From: Fumia sp045615345
GTDB taxonomy: Bacteria; Bacillota; Clostridia; Oscillospirales; Ruminococcaceae
Reading direction: 5' to 3'
NCBI GenBank assembly: GCA_045615345.1
Contig: JAZLER010000011.1
Coordinates: 62,001-126,000 of the forward strand
Length of the DNA: 64,000 nt
A program made the position numbers and the translations under genes. The notes under the pieces were generated by a model. That model did not search any database. It had not been told where the DNA came from and saw nothing but the letters and a program-made list of their open reading frames with translations. Positions 16,674 to 26,194 of the stretch are shown here, piece by piece. Within the stretch, counting starts at the first letter, position 1; every line of letters begins with the position of its first letter.

Positions 16674-18478
16674 TTCCGACGTTTCTCCTTTCTTCCTGCA
16701 GCCGACATAAACAAATCTAACAGCTGCCTGAATTCTTCACCAATCACTTCATTTTCCAACTTTTCAACAACTTCATACATAGCATCAAATCGCTCCGGAT
16801 TCTCCGCTGCTGCACGAAGCATTTTTTCATATATGTCCGGTTCTATGTTAAAACCATAGCCTTGATTATAGCCAACTTCACCCGACTCACTCGCAAGCAT
16901 CTCCTCGATTCCTACGGTATCATAAAAATCCTCATCGAGCAAATAACGCATATATGTCATAAACATAGGACGATTTTTAATAATGTCATTAAATATAGCA
17001 TCTTCTCGCTCCTGCTCCGGCATATTTAAAACATTAAGTCTAACAAGGCAATCACAACCGCCTCTTGAAATAATAAACATATTGCTCAAATTATTAAGTG
17101 CAATATCTTCAAAAATCACTTCTTTGGTTAATGGCTTTGCACTTGTTTTTAAGTAAAATGGTCTTATTATAACATCAGCGTAAGCCGTTTCAGAATGTAC
17201 TATTAATGAGAATTTCCCACCATTTGAAATAACCTCAGCGGAAGTTATCGAGTATATTTCTTCTCTGAAATCAACGGTTTCTGCATCAGATTCCGTTAAC
17301 TTTTCATCGAATGAAAGCATTTTAACAAATGGGCTTTCATTTTCGGGAATAAAATCACTTTTCACTCTCTGGTAACTTGTATAACGGCTCTTGTACGATA
17401 ATTCCAATAAAAATTCTACATTGTTATTGAATGCGTTATGCGATGCATTTAATGAACCGATATACAGTTTGTGGGGTTCTCCATATTTTTCTGTATAATA
17501 CACCTTGGCATGAATATCACGGTCAGCAAAACCGTAACTTTCATTATCCTCTAATGCGTCGTTGCTACTGAACACCGGATCAACAATCCAAATTCCATCA
17601 TCGGAATTATTATTAAATGCGTTAAATATTCGCTTCGTCACGGAAGTTTCTCTCGTTATAAGACATCTTCTTTCAGGCGTGCGCTTTCCATACAGTATAG
17701 CCATAATAGTACTTTCTGAAAGGAACGGAGAAACAACAAGCAATGAATCACAATTTTCAAACAAGCTATTTGCCGTTTTCAAGTTCCTTCTTGCCGGGAT
17801 TCTTTCGATACCATTCTCCGACTTACCATATATACCAAACGGATGAAATTTATAATCATCAAAGCAGTCAAAAAGCTCAAATTCTTCAACATGCATAAAG
17901 TTATTTATAAGTTCATTTAAGTTGTTTTTCTTATCATCAAATTGTGATACAAACTGAAGCATATCTGCTAAGGGCTGATTTTTAGAATTTTGCTTCTCTC
18001 CAACAAATCCCACCATTTCTACAGCCATATCCATACTCTGATCAAAAGTTAGGTTTCTGCTCATGACAATAACCTTAATAAGAATTCGGTCATCTACAGT
18101 ATTACGGTATTGAACAACCCATATTTTCGGATGGAAATTATATTTGAAATTCGGCATTCTGACTTCATGAATACAGTCTTCCATCAAAGCAAACAATCTA
18201 CTTTCACTTTTAGGAACTTTTATGCAACCTGCGTTACAAAAAACAGACAGTTTTTTGCCGGTTCTTCTGATGGCTTCCAATACGTACAACGGATTATTTC
18301 TTTGGCTGGAAGTCATTTCACCTCTCATACCAAGGCACAGCGGTATACCTAACAGCGCCTCCATATCAAGCGAATATGTGAGACAAACGGCCTGGTCTAA
18401 TTCATATTCAATATCTTCAATAAGTAAATTTCCATAATCTACTCTATTGGCGCTCTGATCAAATCTACGTTTAGCCAT
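16670..18478 (-). CDS. Phospholipase D-like nuclease
   Basis: A 602-residue protein with two HKD half-sites: HPKIW (His116, Lys118) with SRNLT near 140, and IHAKVYY (His323, Lys325) with GSLNAS near 341. Both keep the His-x-Lys and the following Ser/Asn, so the two halves should form one active site, as in BfiI-like and other PLD-superfamily nucleases. The C-terminal ~200 residues are beta-rich then helical and probably bind the helicase or DNA. It overlaps DUF6361 by 8 bp and the helicase by 4 bp. The most likely job is phage DNA cleavage driven by the helicase. Confidence 0.88.
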   Translation of the reverse strand: MAKRRFDQSANRVDYGNLLIEDIEYELDQAVCLTYSLDMEALLGIPLCLGMRGEMTSSQRNNPLYVLEAIRRTGKKLSVFCNAGCIKVPKSESRLFALMEDCIHEVRMPNFKYNFHPKIWVVQYRNTVDDRILIKVIVMSRNLTFDQSMDMAVEMVGFVGEKQNSKNQPLADMLQFVSQFDDKKNNLNELINNFMHVEEFELFDCFDDYKFHPFGIYGKSENGIERIPARRNLKTANSLFENCDSLLVVSPFLSESTIMAILYGKRTPERRCLITRETSVTKRIFNAFNNNSDDGIWIVDPVFSSNDALEDNESYGFADRDIHAKVYYTEKYGEPHKLYIGSLNASHNAFNNNVEFLLELSYKSRYTSYQRVKSDFIPENESPFVKMLSFDEKLTESDAETVDFREEIYSITSAEVISNGGKFSLIVHSETAYADVIIRPFYLKTSAKPLTKEVIFEDIALNNLSNMFIISRGGCDCLVRLNVLNMPEQEREDAIFNDIIKNRPMFMTYMRYLLDEDFYDTVGIEEMLASESGEVGYNQGYGFNIEPDIYEKMLRAAAENPERFDAMYEVVEKLENEVIGEEFRQLLDLFMSAAGRKEKRRK

Positions 18479-19697
18479 TGTCTCTCTCCAACCCCTTTAA
18501 AATATCTTCAATTATAACCTGAGCGGTATTATGCCTATAATTCATAGGTGTGGACTGTATTGGCTGATACGGATAGTCTTTGCCTATTTTTGCTTTTCCT
18601 TTTTTACAAAATCTTTCTCTGTCCCTGATAAGTCTTTTTTCTTCATCCGAGCAAGCGTCAGAATTATTAGTCATCACGACTTTTTCAAAATCAAAAAGGA
18701 ATTTGTTTAATGCCGCTTTATAATGCTCGTGGTTTCTTACCAATTTAAGTATTTCCTCTCTATGTGGAATTCCGCAAGTTTGATGCTTCCACTCAGAATA
18801 CTTATCTTCTAAGTATTGTTTTTGTTCCTCGGTTGCATTATCTCCGCCATTTTCAAAAAACAATAGATTATATACAATGTATGCACCATAAATAAAATCA
18901 GCAAATTCCTTTGCCAATTCTATATTGTACGACAAGATTGACGGCATATTACTCTGAATCTCAACATCCGAAAACGCTGTTTCAGCATAGCTCTGCTTAT
19001 TTTTCAAACAGTACTCCATTAATGTGTTTTTCATAATCAGAGGCCGCTTGAACTGTTCCATAAGATACATTGCTTCTCCTTTTGTTAAATGCAATGTGGG
19101 ATTGGAGATATAATCATCTATATTCTGCTTGCAAGGGGTATTGAATAACGAGAACCCGTTAAGACCTGCATCTTCAGCATCTCCTCCAGCTTCATCAGAT
19201 TCATATTTAATCGATGTATTCTGATTTTTTCTGTTATAACTTGCAACAGCCGAGCAAGCATCGTCGAATGACAAATTAGGATGGCACAGTATTTCCGTGG
19301 TACGCATAGCATTCCAATAAATCCTTGCAGGCTTCATTTTAACTGCTCTGTCTGATCGTCCACCAATGATACCGGATGCTTTTGTTCCGGTTTCCTCGTC
19401 GATAGCGCGACGCAAAGCTCTCGCAATTTTGTCCTGGTCAGAATCGATAAGCTTTCTTACCTCCATCATAGTTGTAAGCCCGCTTTTCATCGCTTTCTTA
19501 AATAATTCGGGAATCAAAATATAATATTTTGCTCGCGTATGCAACACAGATGTTCCTGGGTATAACAAATCAGAGATACTATCTCTAACAATACCAACGC
19601 CCAGTTCATCCACAGAGGATGGTTCGCCCAGTATTTTCAGCAGTTCTTTGATTGTATCTCTTTCTTGTCTTGAATAATCAATCCAGCCTAATTGCAT
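18471..19697 (-). CDS. DUF6361 family protein
   Basis: The 408-residue protein begins MQLGWIDYSRQERDTIKELL and continues with LGVGIVRDSISDLLYPGTSV and HTRAKYYILIPEL, which I recognise as the DUF6361 start. It is largely helical; GIIGGRSDRAVKM and GLNGFSLFN lie in the first half. No catalytic motif is obvious. The family is usually encoded beside PLD nucleases and SF2 helicases, as here, and may be the recognition or regulatory subunit. It overlaps the Nudix gene by 10 bp and the PLD gene by 8 bp, indicating translational coupling. Confidence 0.8.
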   Translation of the reverse strand: MQLGWIDYSRQERDTIKELLKILGEPSSVDELGVGIVRDSISDLLYPGTSVLHTRAKYYILIPELFKKAMKSGLTTMMEVRKLIDSDQDKIARALRRAIDEETGTKASGIIGGRSDRAVKMKPARIYWNAMRTTEILCHPNLSFDDACSAVASYNRKNQNTSIKYESDEAGGDAEDAGLNGFSLFNTPCKQNIDDYISNPTLHLTKGEAMYLMEQFKRPLIMKNTLMEYCLKNKQSYAETAFSDVEIQSNMPSILSYNIELAKEFADFIYGAYIVYNLLFFENGGDNATEEQKQYLEDKYSEWKHQTCGIPHREEILKLVRNHEHYKAALNKFLFDFEKVVMTNNSDACSDEEKRLIRDRERFCKKGKAKIGKDYPYQPIQSTPMNYRHNTAQVIIEDILKGLERDNG

Positions 19698-20083
19698 TGT
19701 GAAATTCCCTTCTTTATTTTGGCTAATATCTCTGTATCCGCTGGGCAGAAGTTGTAGTTATCAATTTCTGATACGGTTATCCATTTGATGTCGTTGTGTT
19801 CGAGTTTTTTCGGAATGCCTTCTGCGATAGTTGCATTGAATAAGGTTAAGTGTACTGTAATGTCAGGATATTCGTGCACTACGTCCATAAACGTATCGCC
19901 AACAGCGATAGTAACAGCAAGCTCCTCCTGACACTCACGGATGAGTGCCTGCTCTTTCGTTTCACCAGGGTCAACCTTTCCTCCAACAAACTCCCAAAGC
20001 AGTCCTCTAGCCTTATCTGCGGGGCGCTGGCATATCATAAACTTATCGTTATCCCATATCAGTGCTGCAACTACTTCAATCAT
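19688..20083 (-). CDS. Nudix hydrolase, MutT-like (d)NTP pyrophosphohydrolase
   Basis: A 131-residue protein with an intact Nudix box, GGKVDPGETKEQALIRECQEELAV-like, at about residues 31-54 (GX5EX7REXXEEX with all metal-binding Glu present). ICQRPADKARG before it and the length fit the MutT/8-oxo-dGTP type. The start ATG at 20083 has AAAGGA at 8 bases and begins 2 bases after the DUF2075 stop. Its place inside a nuclease/helicase operon suggests either handling of modified or damaged nucleotides or nucleotide-signal hydrolysis in defence. Confidence 0.92.
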   Translation of the reverse strand: MIEVVAALIWDNDKFMICQRPADKARGLLWEFVGGKVDPGETKEQALIRECQEELAVTIAVGDTFMDVVHEYPDITVHLTLFNATIAEGIPKKLEHNDIKWITVSEIDNYNFCPADTEILAKIKKGISQCN

Positions 20084-20085
20084 AT

Positions 20086-22089
20086 TTATAATTCCTTTAT
20101 TCCACACGATTTTAAGTATTCATAAATTCCATCGTAATAGGAAGCACTTCTAGTGGCGTCTTCTTCAGGGTTGACTCCTTTTGGAACAAAAATTATCATC
20201 CCCTGCCTTGAACGCGTTAGTAATACGCGGTAAGAGTTTTCTAAATAACGTTTTTGTTCGGGCTTGTTCCTTTTGTTCCATCTAGTTCCTCTAAATGTGT
20301 AGTGATCCCATCCGCCATTTTTATGATTTCTCCTCAAATCGGCATCCCAGCAAACAATACCCCAATCGATTTCAAGGCCTTGTACTTTAAATTCACTTGC
20401 AACGATTTCAAGCATATTAGAAGAACGCAGGTCATCACTTGGTGCTAAAAACCAGTTCTTAACATCAATTTCCGTCGAGACATATATGCCTTCTGGTTTC
20501 AAACGTTGTGCACTACTACAAGCCATTACACCACATCTTTGTGAACCTCTAACCTGATTTTTAACCCACTTTTTTGCAAACTGAAAATCTCTTGTCAAAT
20601 AAACCGGATAACGTCCAGATATGAAATCGTATATGTACTTTGCTTGCTCTGGATCGTTATCCAAAAGAGCATCTACAAATTGGCATTGTTTATCAGCCCT
20701 AAACGAACGTATCGAAGTTTTCAGATGAAACTCAGTAATCGAATGACACCTGTCACACCCAACTATCAAATCTTTATCTATATTCTTGTCTTCAACCTGG
20801 CTAAATATTTCAGGTGAATAGAATAACTCCCATTCAGGGAAATCATGTATTCCACACCTAAACCACTCATTTATACCAACTTCGCCATCATAAATATCTT
20901 GTCCTAATCCTACTAAGCAAATCATAACAGCCCACTCTTTATGGCGATCCATAATACTATATAACAATTTGGATTCACTCACAGCCATGATAGGATCGCT
21001 ATACTTACGAGCCATTTTTTCTTGATTCCATACACGTTGAGCCTCGTCAAAAATCAAGATATTTTCTGGAGGCGGATTATTGAGATGTGCATTATCTTTT
21101 TTGAATGCATAACTACTCTGTATCAAAGTATTTATTGCAGCTTCCGTTTTACTATTAAGTTGTTTCTTAGCCTTAACACTTCGTTTTAATGCCTCACGAA
21201 GCACCTCTACCAAAGGACCGTTCCCTGATAAATATACACTTAGGTTTTCATTACCTTTATCAAGATTTTTAGCTACTACATCAAGTCCAACTAACGTTTT
21301 TCCTGCTCCAGGTACTCCCGTTACAAAACAGACACATTTCTTTTTATTTTTTTCTGCGTATAGTATAACCTCATTCAGTTTTGCTTCACATGCATTTATA
21401 TTATCTTGTCCAGCTTCTGAATGAGCAATTTCGCTTAAATGATGAGAACTATATGCTTCTACAGCCGCGGCAATAATAGTTGGAGTCGGATAATACGGAG
21501 AATTGAACCATTTGTCAAAGTCAATCTCTCCATCATCGCCGTATAAATTTGATATTTCGGAAATTTTAGGAATCAATGTCTCTATATTTTCTCGTTGCAA
21601 ATAGATTTGTTTATCCGGGTAACAATCAAGAGACTGCATTTTTTCGTAAGGGTTTGCATCTGTTGCAACTAAGATTGGGCACACATATAAATCTTCAGAT
21701 TCTTTATGAAAGTTTTTAATGTCAATAGCATAATCTTCCGCTTGACGAGCATCATGAGCCTCAAACCCTTTACTGCCATTTTTAAATTCGATAGAAAAAA
21801 CCATATGGCGTATTAAGAGAATGACATCTATTCTTTTGCCAAGACGAACGATATCATATTCAAAAATTATATCTCCTTCAATGCCATGACTTTCAAGCCT
21901 GTCTTGAAGCTCACTAATTTGATTCTCCCAAGCCAGTTCCTGTTCGGAAGAAATATCAAATTTATGATGTTGGACAGCATGTCTCACCAATTGACCAACA
22001 ACAGACTCTGATTTATCCTTAATAAATCCAGGTATTGAGTTGCAATAGTATGCCTTTCCTGATTGCGTAGAAAATGTATATTTACTCAT
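20086..22089 (-). CDS. DUF2075 helicase-like ATPase with N-terminal nuclease-like domain
   Basis: A 667-residue protein. The N-terminal ~190 residues look like a PD-(D/E)XK/NERD-type domain: RIDVILL (Asp88) followed by SIEFKNG (Glu101, Lys103). The DUF2075 ATPase follows with Walker A TGVPGAGKT (257-265), Walker B ILIFDEAQRVW (near 345) and C-terminal YRVLLTRSRQGMIIFVP, the UvrD/Schlafen-like motif VI region. Such proteins are common in restriction and defence islands. It is the first gene of the tightly packed minus-strand run; an 89-bp AT-rich gap separates it from the 1089-residue gene upstream, where its promoter may lie. Confidence 0.88.
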   Translation of the reverse strand: MSKYTFSTQSGKAYYCNSIPGFIKDKSESVVGQLVRHAVQHHKFDISSEQELAWENQISELQDRLESHGIEGDIIFEYDIVRLGKRIDVILLIRHMVFSIEFKNGSKGFEAHDARQAEDYAIDIKNFHKESEDLYVCPILVATDANPYEKMQSLDCYPDKQIYLQRENIETLIPKISEISNLYGDDGEIDFDKWFNSPYYPTPTIIAAAVEAYSSHHLSEIAHSEAGQDNINACEAKLNEVILYAEKNKKKCVCFVTGVPGAGKTLVGLDVVAKNLDKGNENLSVYLSGNGPLVEVLREALKRSVKAKKQLNSKTEAAINTLIQSSYAFKKDNAHLNNPPPENILIFDEAQRVWNQEKMARKYSDPIMAVSESKLLYSIMDRHKEWAVMICLVGLGQDIYDGEVGINEWFRCGIHDFPEWELFYSPEIFSQVEDKNIDKDLIVGCDRCHSITEFHLKTSIRSFRADKQCQFVDALLDNDPEQAKYIYDFISGRYPVYLTRDFQFAKKWVKNQVRGSQRCGVMACSSAQRLKPEGIYVSTEIDVKNWFLAPSDDLRSSNMLEIVASEFKVQGLEIDWGIVCWDADLRRNHKNGGWDHYTFRGTRWNKRNKPEQKRYLENSYRVLLTRSRQGMIIFVPKGVNPEEDATRSASYYDGIYEYLKSCGIKEL

Positions 22090-22178
22090 GACTACTCCTC
22101 ATTTGTATATTGATAATCAAACATGCAATTTTAATAATAAAAATGCATTCATATTTCATTACACATCATATCATTTTG

Positions 22179-25100
22179 TTATGTAATTTTAAAATATCCT
22201 TCTGAATAGTTTAAGATTTTTGAATCTAATAATTCCTTAGGAATAACCTTTGAAACTAAATGATTGATTACCAAGAAAGAAAGTAGATTTGACTCATCAA
22301 TAAAGTTAATACCGTTTTTTGAAAGCAAGTCATAAACAATATCATCTAAACGATTATAACTTGATTCTTTTGGTACTATAATTTCCTTATTGTATCTTCT
22401 ATCCTTCATCACTGGTGAAACCAATCTAAAGCCCAAACCATATTTTTTAATTATAGAAACAAGTAAGAAAGTATTCCACTCATATTCTACTGACGGTAAG
22501 TTTTCAAAATCATTCAAACCAATCATAGACAAAAAACCTTGTGTTGAGACGTATGTATTCAACCAGTCAGCAACTTCACTCAATAGATCTTCTTTTATGT
22601 CAAAATCGCTAGAAATAACATAAATATCCTCTGAAACTCGAATATAGTCTTTTTCCAACTCATAGAAAAGTAAATCTGCTGTAGTTTCAGACCAATGAAC
22701 ATCCTTAGAAATTTTGATAAAATCACGTCGGCTTATTCGATTAGTTTCGCCTAACAGGTGAAGAGCAACATTTTTAGTGTTAATAGGATCAATAAAGCTA
22801 TTCTTGCAAATATGAGGACGACTGAAACGATATGAGTTACTAAGAATACTTTGCAATACATAAAATAGATTAGTCGGAGTTGAAATTCCGTTTATCGATA
22901 TGAATTCTGGATAGTGTTTTTTTACTTTTTCAAAAGCCAAACCATCACTACAATATCCCATAAAATGAAAGAAAACATCTTCTAATATTTCTGAAAGGAG
23001 ATCTTTGTCGTTTGATTTAATAGTCAAGTTGTTAAGTGAGTTATAACAATTATAATCCCATTGCAACAAATTATTTGAACTATTAACAGCATTAAATAGC
23101 ATAATATCAGATAATCCGCGAATCTCCTGCTTTATCTCATCACGTGTTACAGCACGCCCCTTGTTTGATATAAATAAATCTATACGCTCCGAAAGGCTAA
23201 GCAAAGTTCCTTCTCCATTTATTTTAACAATACAATCCTTTGTAAACTCATATTCATCATGATACAGATAAACTAATAACCCATGTAAACCGTGGTAATT
23301 TGTGATATCGGATGTGAATGCTAATACACCTTCGAATTCATTAAATATCTCAGTGAAATAAAGCTTTTTATATGGACTTTTATCAATATAATTCTTAATA
23401 TCTTCTATCACTGATTTATCATAATTGATGTTTTCAATAAGTTTTGCTTTTCCCCTATCACAAGTAATAAGAAAACCAGATAATCGTGCAGCAATAGCAC
23501 GATTTTGTTCAGGCAAATCATAGTCACCAAATTCATTATGAAAAATCATACGAAGTTTATTTATATCATCGTCAGAATACAAATTGATACCATCTTTATA
23601 ATATTTACCGATTAAAATCATGCATAATCTAGCATATGACTGTCTGCTTAAGAAAACAAAATCACCATAAAAATGTGCTCCTATTTCAATTAAATAGTTT
23701 AAAAACGAATAAGCGGAAACAAATCCAAGACCAGATGCATTAAGCATTTCTTCAATTTGAGGTAACCTATCAAAGAAACTTATCCCGGCATCACCTATAA
23801 GTTCATCAGCAATTTTCCACAATTTAGATTCAATGCTTTTCATATCACCCTGCTTTTTAAGCACAAACATATCTGCAAAAGATAGGTACTCTAATGAACC
23901 AGATTGTTTAAGTAGATACACTATAACAGTATCGTAAGCATTGTCATCAAAAAAATCCAAGACCTCTTGCATTGTAATATATGAAAGATTGTTTCTTATC
24001 ATATATTGTTCAACAATTGAAGTCAGTAATGGCGAAAATTCTCTATAAAATTTAGATTCAATTTGTCGAACTCGCTCTCTTGTTATTCCATAATCGTCAG
24101 CAATTACCTGTAATGTTTTATTATTAGCTCTTTCAATGTATATATCGAATTCACGATTACCTTTATGTTCATCTAATTTTTCTGTGGCAATTGTCAAAAG
24201 TGATTTCTCAAAAATCTTGATTTTTTCAAAAAATTCAAGTCCTTTCATCCTACCAAATATTTGAACCAACTTACCGACATTTATATTTCTTAAATCGCCT
24301 ATTTTAGAATATCCATTTTCAATAAATTTAGAATTGTTTTTTGAAGATATTCCAGCTACTCGCAGATATGAAATGTCTAAATCAACATTACTTAAGTCAA
24401 TATTAATTGATGGAGATGAGTTAACACCAATAACATCTGTATTCAAAGGATTTAAACTCATTTCTCTTAACAAAATATGATATTTTGTTTTTATAGCATT
24501 TACTTTTTCACTCGAAAATCCTGGTTTATCGATTAATATAGAAAAATCGAAACCTTCAAGATCAGATAATGTTGTTTTACCATTTTTTTCACAAAATTTC
24601 ACAAATGAACGATATGCATTATCAGAAAAAAGCGAAGCTATATTACAGGTAAGCGCACTTGTTTTAACCTGTGGATTAGAAGATTTTAGCAATGTCATAA
24701 TTTCTTCAAATGTCTTTTGACCCATATTTTTCAACGAACGCAAATCATTATATTTAACATATTCAAGAACAGCTCCAATGGTGTAAAGCTTATTGCGCAT
24801 AAAAATATTTTTTGCTCTTACACTAAGACCATCTATTTCTAATACAGATAACGATGGATCTGTGCAGTGGTTACTTTCATTATTTTCCATTTTTACCTCT
24901 TCGTTCATTGTAGAATTATTACTCGAACAATCATGACAACCGTAATATAAAGCAATTTTGTCATTTATGATATTTAAAAGCTTACACCATTCATCTTTAG
25001 ACATGTTTGCAACAATATCCTCGTTAAAAACAAAAACAAGTTTATTGCTTGAATTATGCTTTAAAAATAGATAACCTTTTTCGTTTATCACCTTAAATGG

Positions 25101-25448
25101 CTGACTTTTAATAACTGCAAACACGTCATACTCTGACGAATTCTCAATTTCGGAAATGCGTGTATCAACGTCATAGTCTGGTTCTAACCCCAAGTTTTTT
25201 CTGTTGACATAATAATTCATAATTGCTGAAATGACTTTTGAAACTGTTGCTTCGCTTCCATCTAATATTGTTTCAATAATATACTTGAGAAGCAACAATT
25301 TATATGATTTCTGGTATCCAGCCAAACTGTTCGGAGCGCCAATATAAGAAATAAAACTTGATTTTGTTGCATTAAACAATGCCGAACAATTAGTACAAGC
25401 ACTAAGTGTGGTATCAACTATTTCACAGCCACAATTAAAACATTTCAT
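22179..25448 (-). CDS. 1089-aa zinc-ribbon / RNAP alpha-CTD-like / sigma region 4-like protein
   Basis: An unusual mosaic. Residues 1-22 carry CFNCGCE and CTNCS, a zinc ribbon. Residues ~200-253 (LSVRAKNIFMRNKLYTIGAV then LRSLKNMGQKTFEEI) match the C-terminal helix-hairpin-helix domain of RNA polymerase alpha. A second, weaker HhH-like stretch lies near 280-325. Residues ~445-466 (LQVIADDYGITRERVRQIE) match the helix-turn-helix of sigma-70 region 4. The remaining ~600 residues are helical with no motif I know. It is the last gene of the GHKL/DUF6339 operon, 20 bases after its neighbour. It could bind DNA sequence-specifically or touch RNA polymerase or the phage polymerase; that is inference. 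Confidence 0.8.
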   Translation of the reverse strand: MKCFNCGCEIVDTTLSACTNCSALFNATKSSFISYIGAPNSLAGYQKSYKLLLLKYIIETILDGSEATVSKVISAIMNYYVNRKNLGLEPDYDVDTRISEIENSSEYDVFAVIKSQPFKVINEKGYLFLKHNSSNKLVFVFNEDIVANMSKDEWCKLLNIINDKIALYYGCHDCSSNNSTMNEEVKMENNESNHCTDPSLSVLEIDGLSVRAKNIFMRNKLYTIGAVLEYVKYNDLRSLKNMGQKTFEEIMTLLKSSNPQVKTSALTCNIASLFSDNAYRSFVKFCEKNGKTTLSDLEGFDFSILIDKPGFSSEKVNAIKTKYHILLREMSLNPLNTDVIGVNSSPSINIDLSNVDLDISYLRVAGISSKNNSKFIENGYSKIGDLRNINVGKLVQIFGRMKGLEFFEKIKIFEKSLLTIATEKLDEHKGNREFDIYIERANNKTLQVIADDYGITRERVRQIESKFYREFSPLLTSIVEQYMIRNNLSYITMQEVLDFFDDNAYDTVIVYLLKQSGSLEYLSFADMFVLKKQGDMKSIESKLWKIADELIGDAGISFFDRLPQIEEMLNASGLGFVSAYSFLNYLIEIGAHFYGDFVFLSRQSYARLCMILIGKYYKDGINLYSDDDINKLRMIFHNEFGDYDLPEQNRAIAARLSGFLITCDRGKAKLIENINYDKSVIEDIKNYIDKSPYKKLYFTEIFNEFEGVLAFTSDITNYHGLHGLLVYLYHDEYEFTKDCIVKINGEGTLLSLSERIDLFISNKGRAVTRDEIKQEIRGLSDIMLFNAVNSSNNLLQWDYNCYNSLNNLTIKSNDKDLLSEILEDVFFHFMGYCSDGLAFEKVKKHYPEFISINGISTPTNLFYVLQSILSNSYRFSRPHICKNSFIDPINTKNVALHLLGETNRISRRDFIKISKDVHWSETTADLLFYELEKDYIRVSEDIYVISSDFDIKEDLLSEVADWLNTYVSTQGFLSMIGLNDFENLPSVEYEWNTFLLVSIIKKYGLGFRLVSPVMKDRRYNKEIIVPKESSYNRLDDIVYDLLSKNGINFIDESNLLSFLVINHLVSKVIPKELLDSKILNYSEGYFKIT

Positions 25449-25468
25449 ATATTAACCCTCCGGTAATT

Positions 25469-26194
25469 TTAAAAACCTATTTTTTCTTTTATTTTACTAT
25501 AAATCTCATCATAAGACAAGCAATCAAGAATATAAATTCCGCCAAGTAAGTTTACATACTTAGAAATAGAGCGAACCAAATCGCGATTAATTATTACACC
25601 ATTTTTTTCGGCATCTAATAATGCGGTAAGGACAGCTTTTGAGATTGTTGCATTACTTGCAAATCCAATGTCTAAAAGATGATTTATGTAGTCTTGATCT
25701 CTGCAAACTAATTCAGTTAATTCATAAGGATTGGTTCTTTTAGCATCATAGGTATGATACCCTATCCACCATAAACGTGCTACACCATTTCTAAACAAAG
25801 GTCTCTTACTATAACCGGACTTCGAATTCTTAAAGAAGAAATGGTCAAATTTATCTCCTTCATTCTCCGGCATCCATCTATACCTCATATAATCCAATGC
25901 TTGATGCAGTGTAAAAGCGACCCAAATTCTCTCATCAGATGCTTGAGATTCAGTAAGACCTTTCATGTGATTATAAACGCGTTTAATATTCTCGATATCT
26001 GTTGCAGCAGGGCGATCCTGTGACATATCAAAAGAAAATTCTTCAATCGTTATAGAGCTGTCTCTTATGATACTATTATCATTCAAAAGTGTAGGAAGAT
26101 CTGTAGATTTCTTTTTAATTATTTCTTTAAAAATAGTTGAATAGTTACTTTTAGCTGCTAACAATCCTTCTTCAGTAATAAATTTAATCTTCAT
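25469..26194 (-). CDS. DUF6339 family protein
   Basis: A 241-residue helical protein. ASDERIWVAFTLHQALDYMRYRW in the middle, then RPLFRNGVARLWWIGYHTYD and NPYELTELV, is the pattern I associate with DUF6339. No catalytic residues are evident. It overlaps the 290-residue gene by 11 bp and is followed after 20 bases by the 1089-residue gene. Members are typically found next to GHKL ATPases and cytosine methyltransferases in defence islands, as here, so a role in a methylation-linked restriction complex is likely. Confidence 0.75.
   Translation of the reverse strand: MKIKFITEEGLLAAKSNYSTIFKEIIKKKSTDLPTLLNDNSIIRDSSITIEEFSFDMSQDRPAATDIENIKRVYNHMKGLTESQASDERIWVAFTLHQALDYMRYRWMPENEGDKFDHFFFKNSKSGYSKRPLFRNGVARLWWIGYHTYDAKRTNPYELTELVCRDQDYINHLLDIGFASNATISKAVLTALLDAEKNGVIINRDLVRSISKYVNLLGGIYILDCLSYDEIYSKIKEKIGF

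Noticed and set aside
13569..18478. DISARM system (helicase plus PLD)
   Set aside because: The helicase lacks the features I expect of DrmA, no DrmB-like gene is present, and DUF6361 is not a DISARM part.
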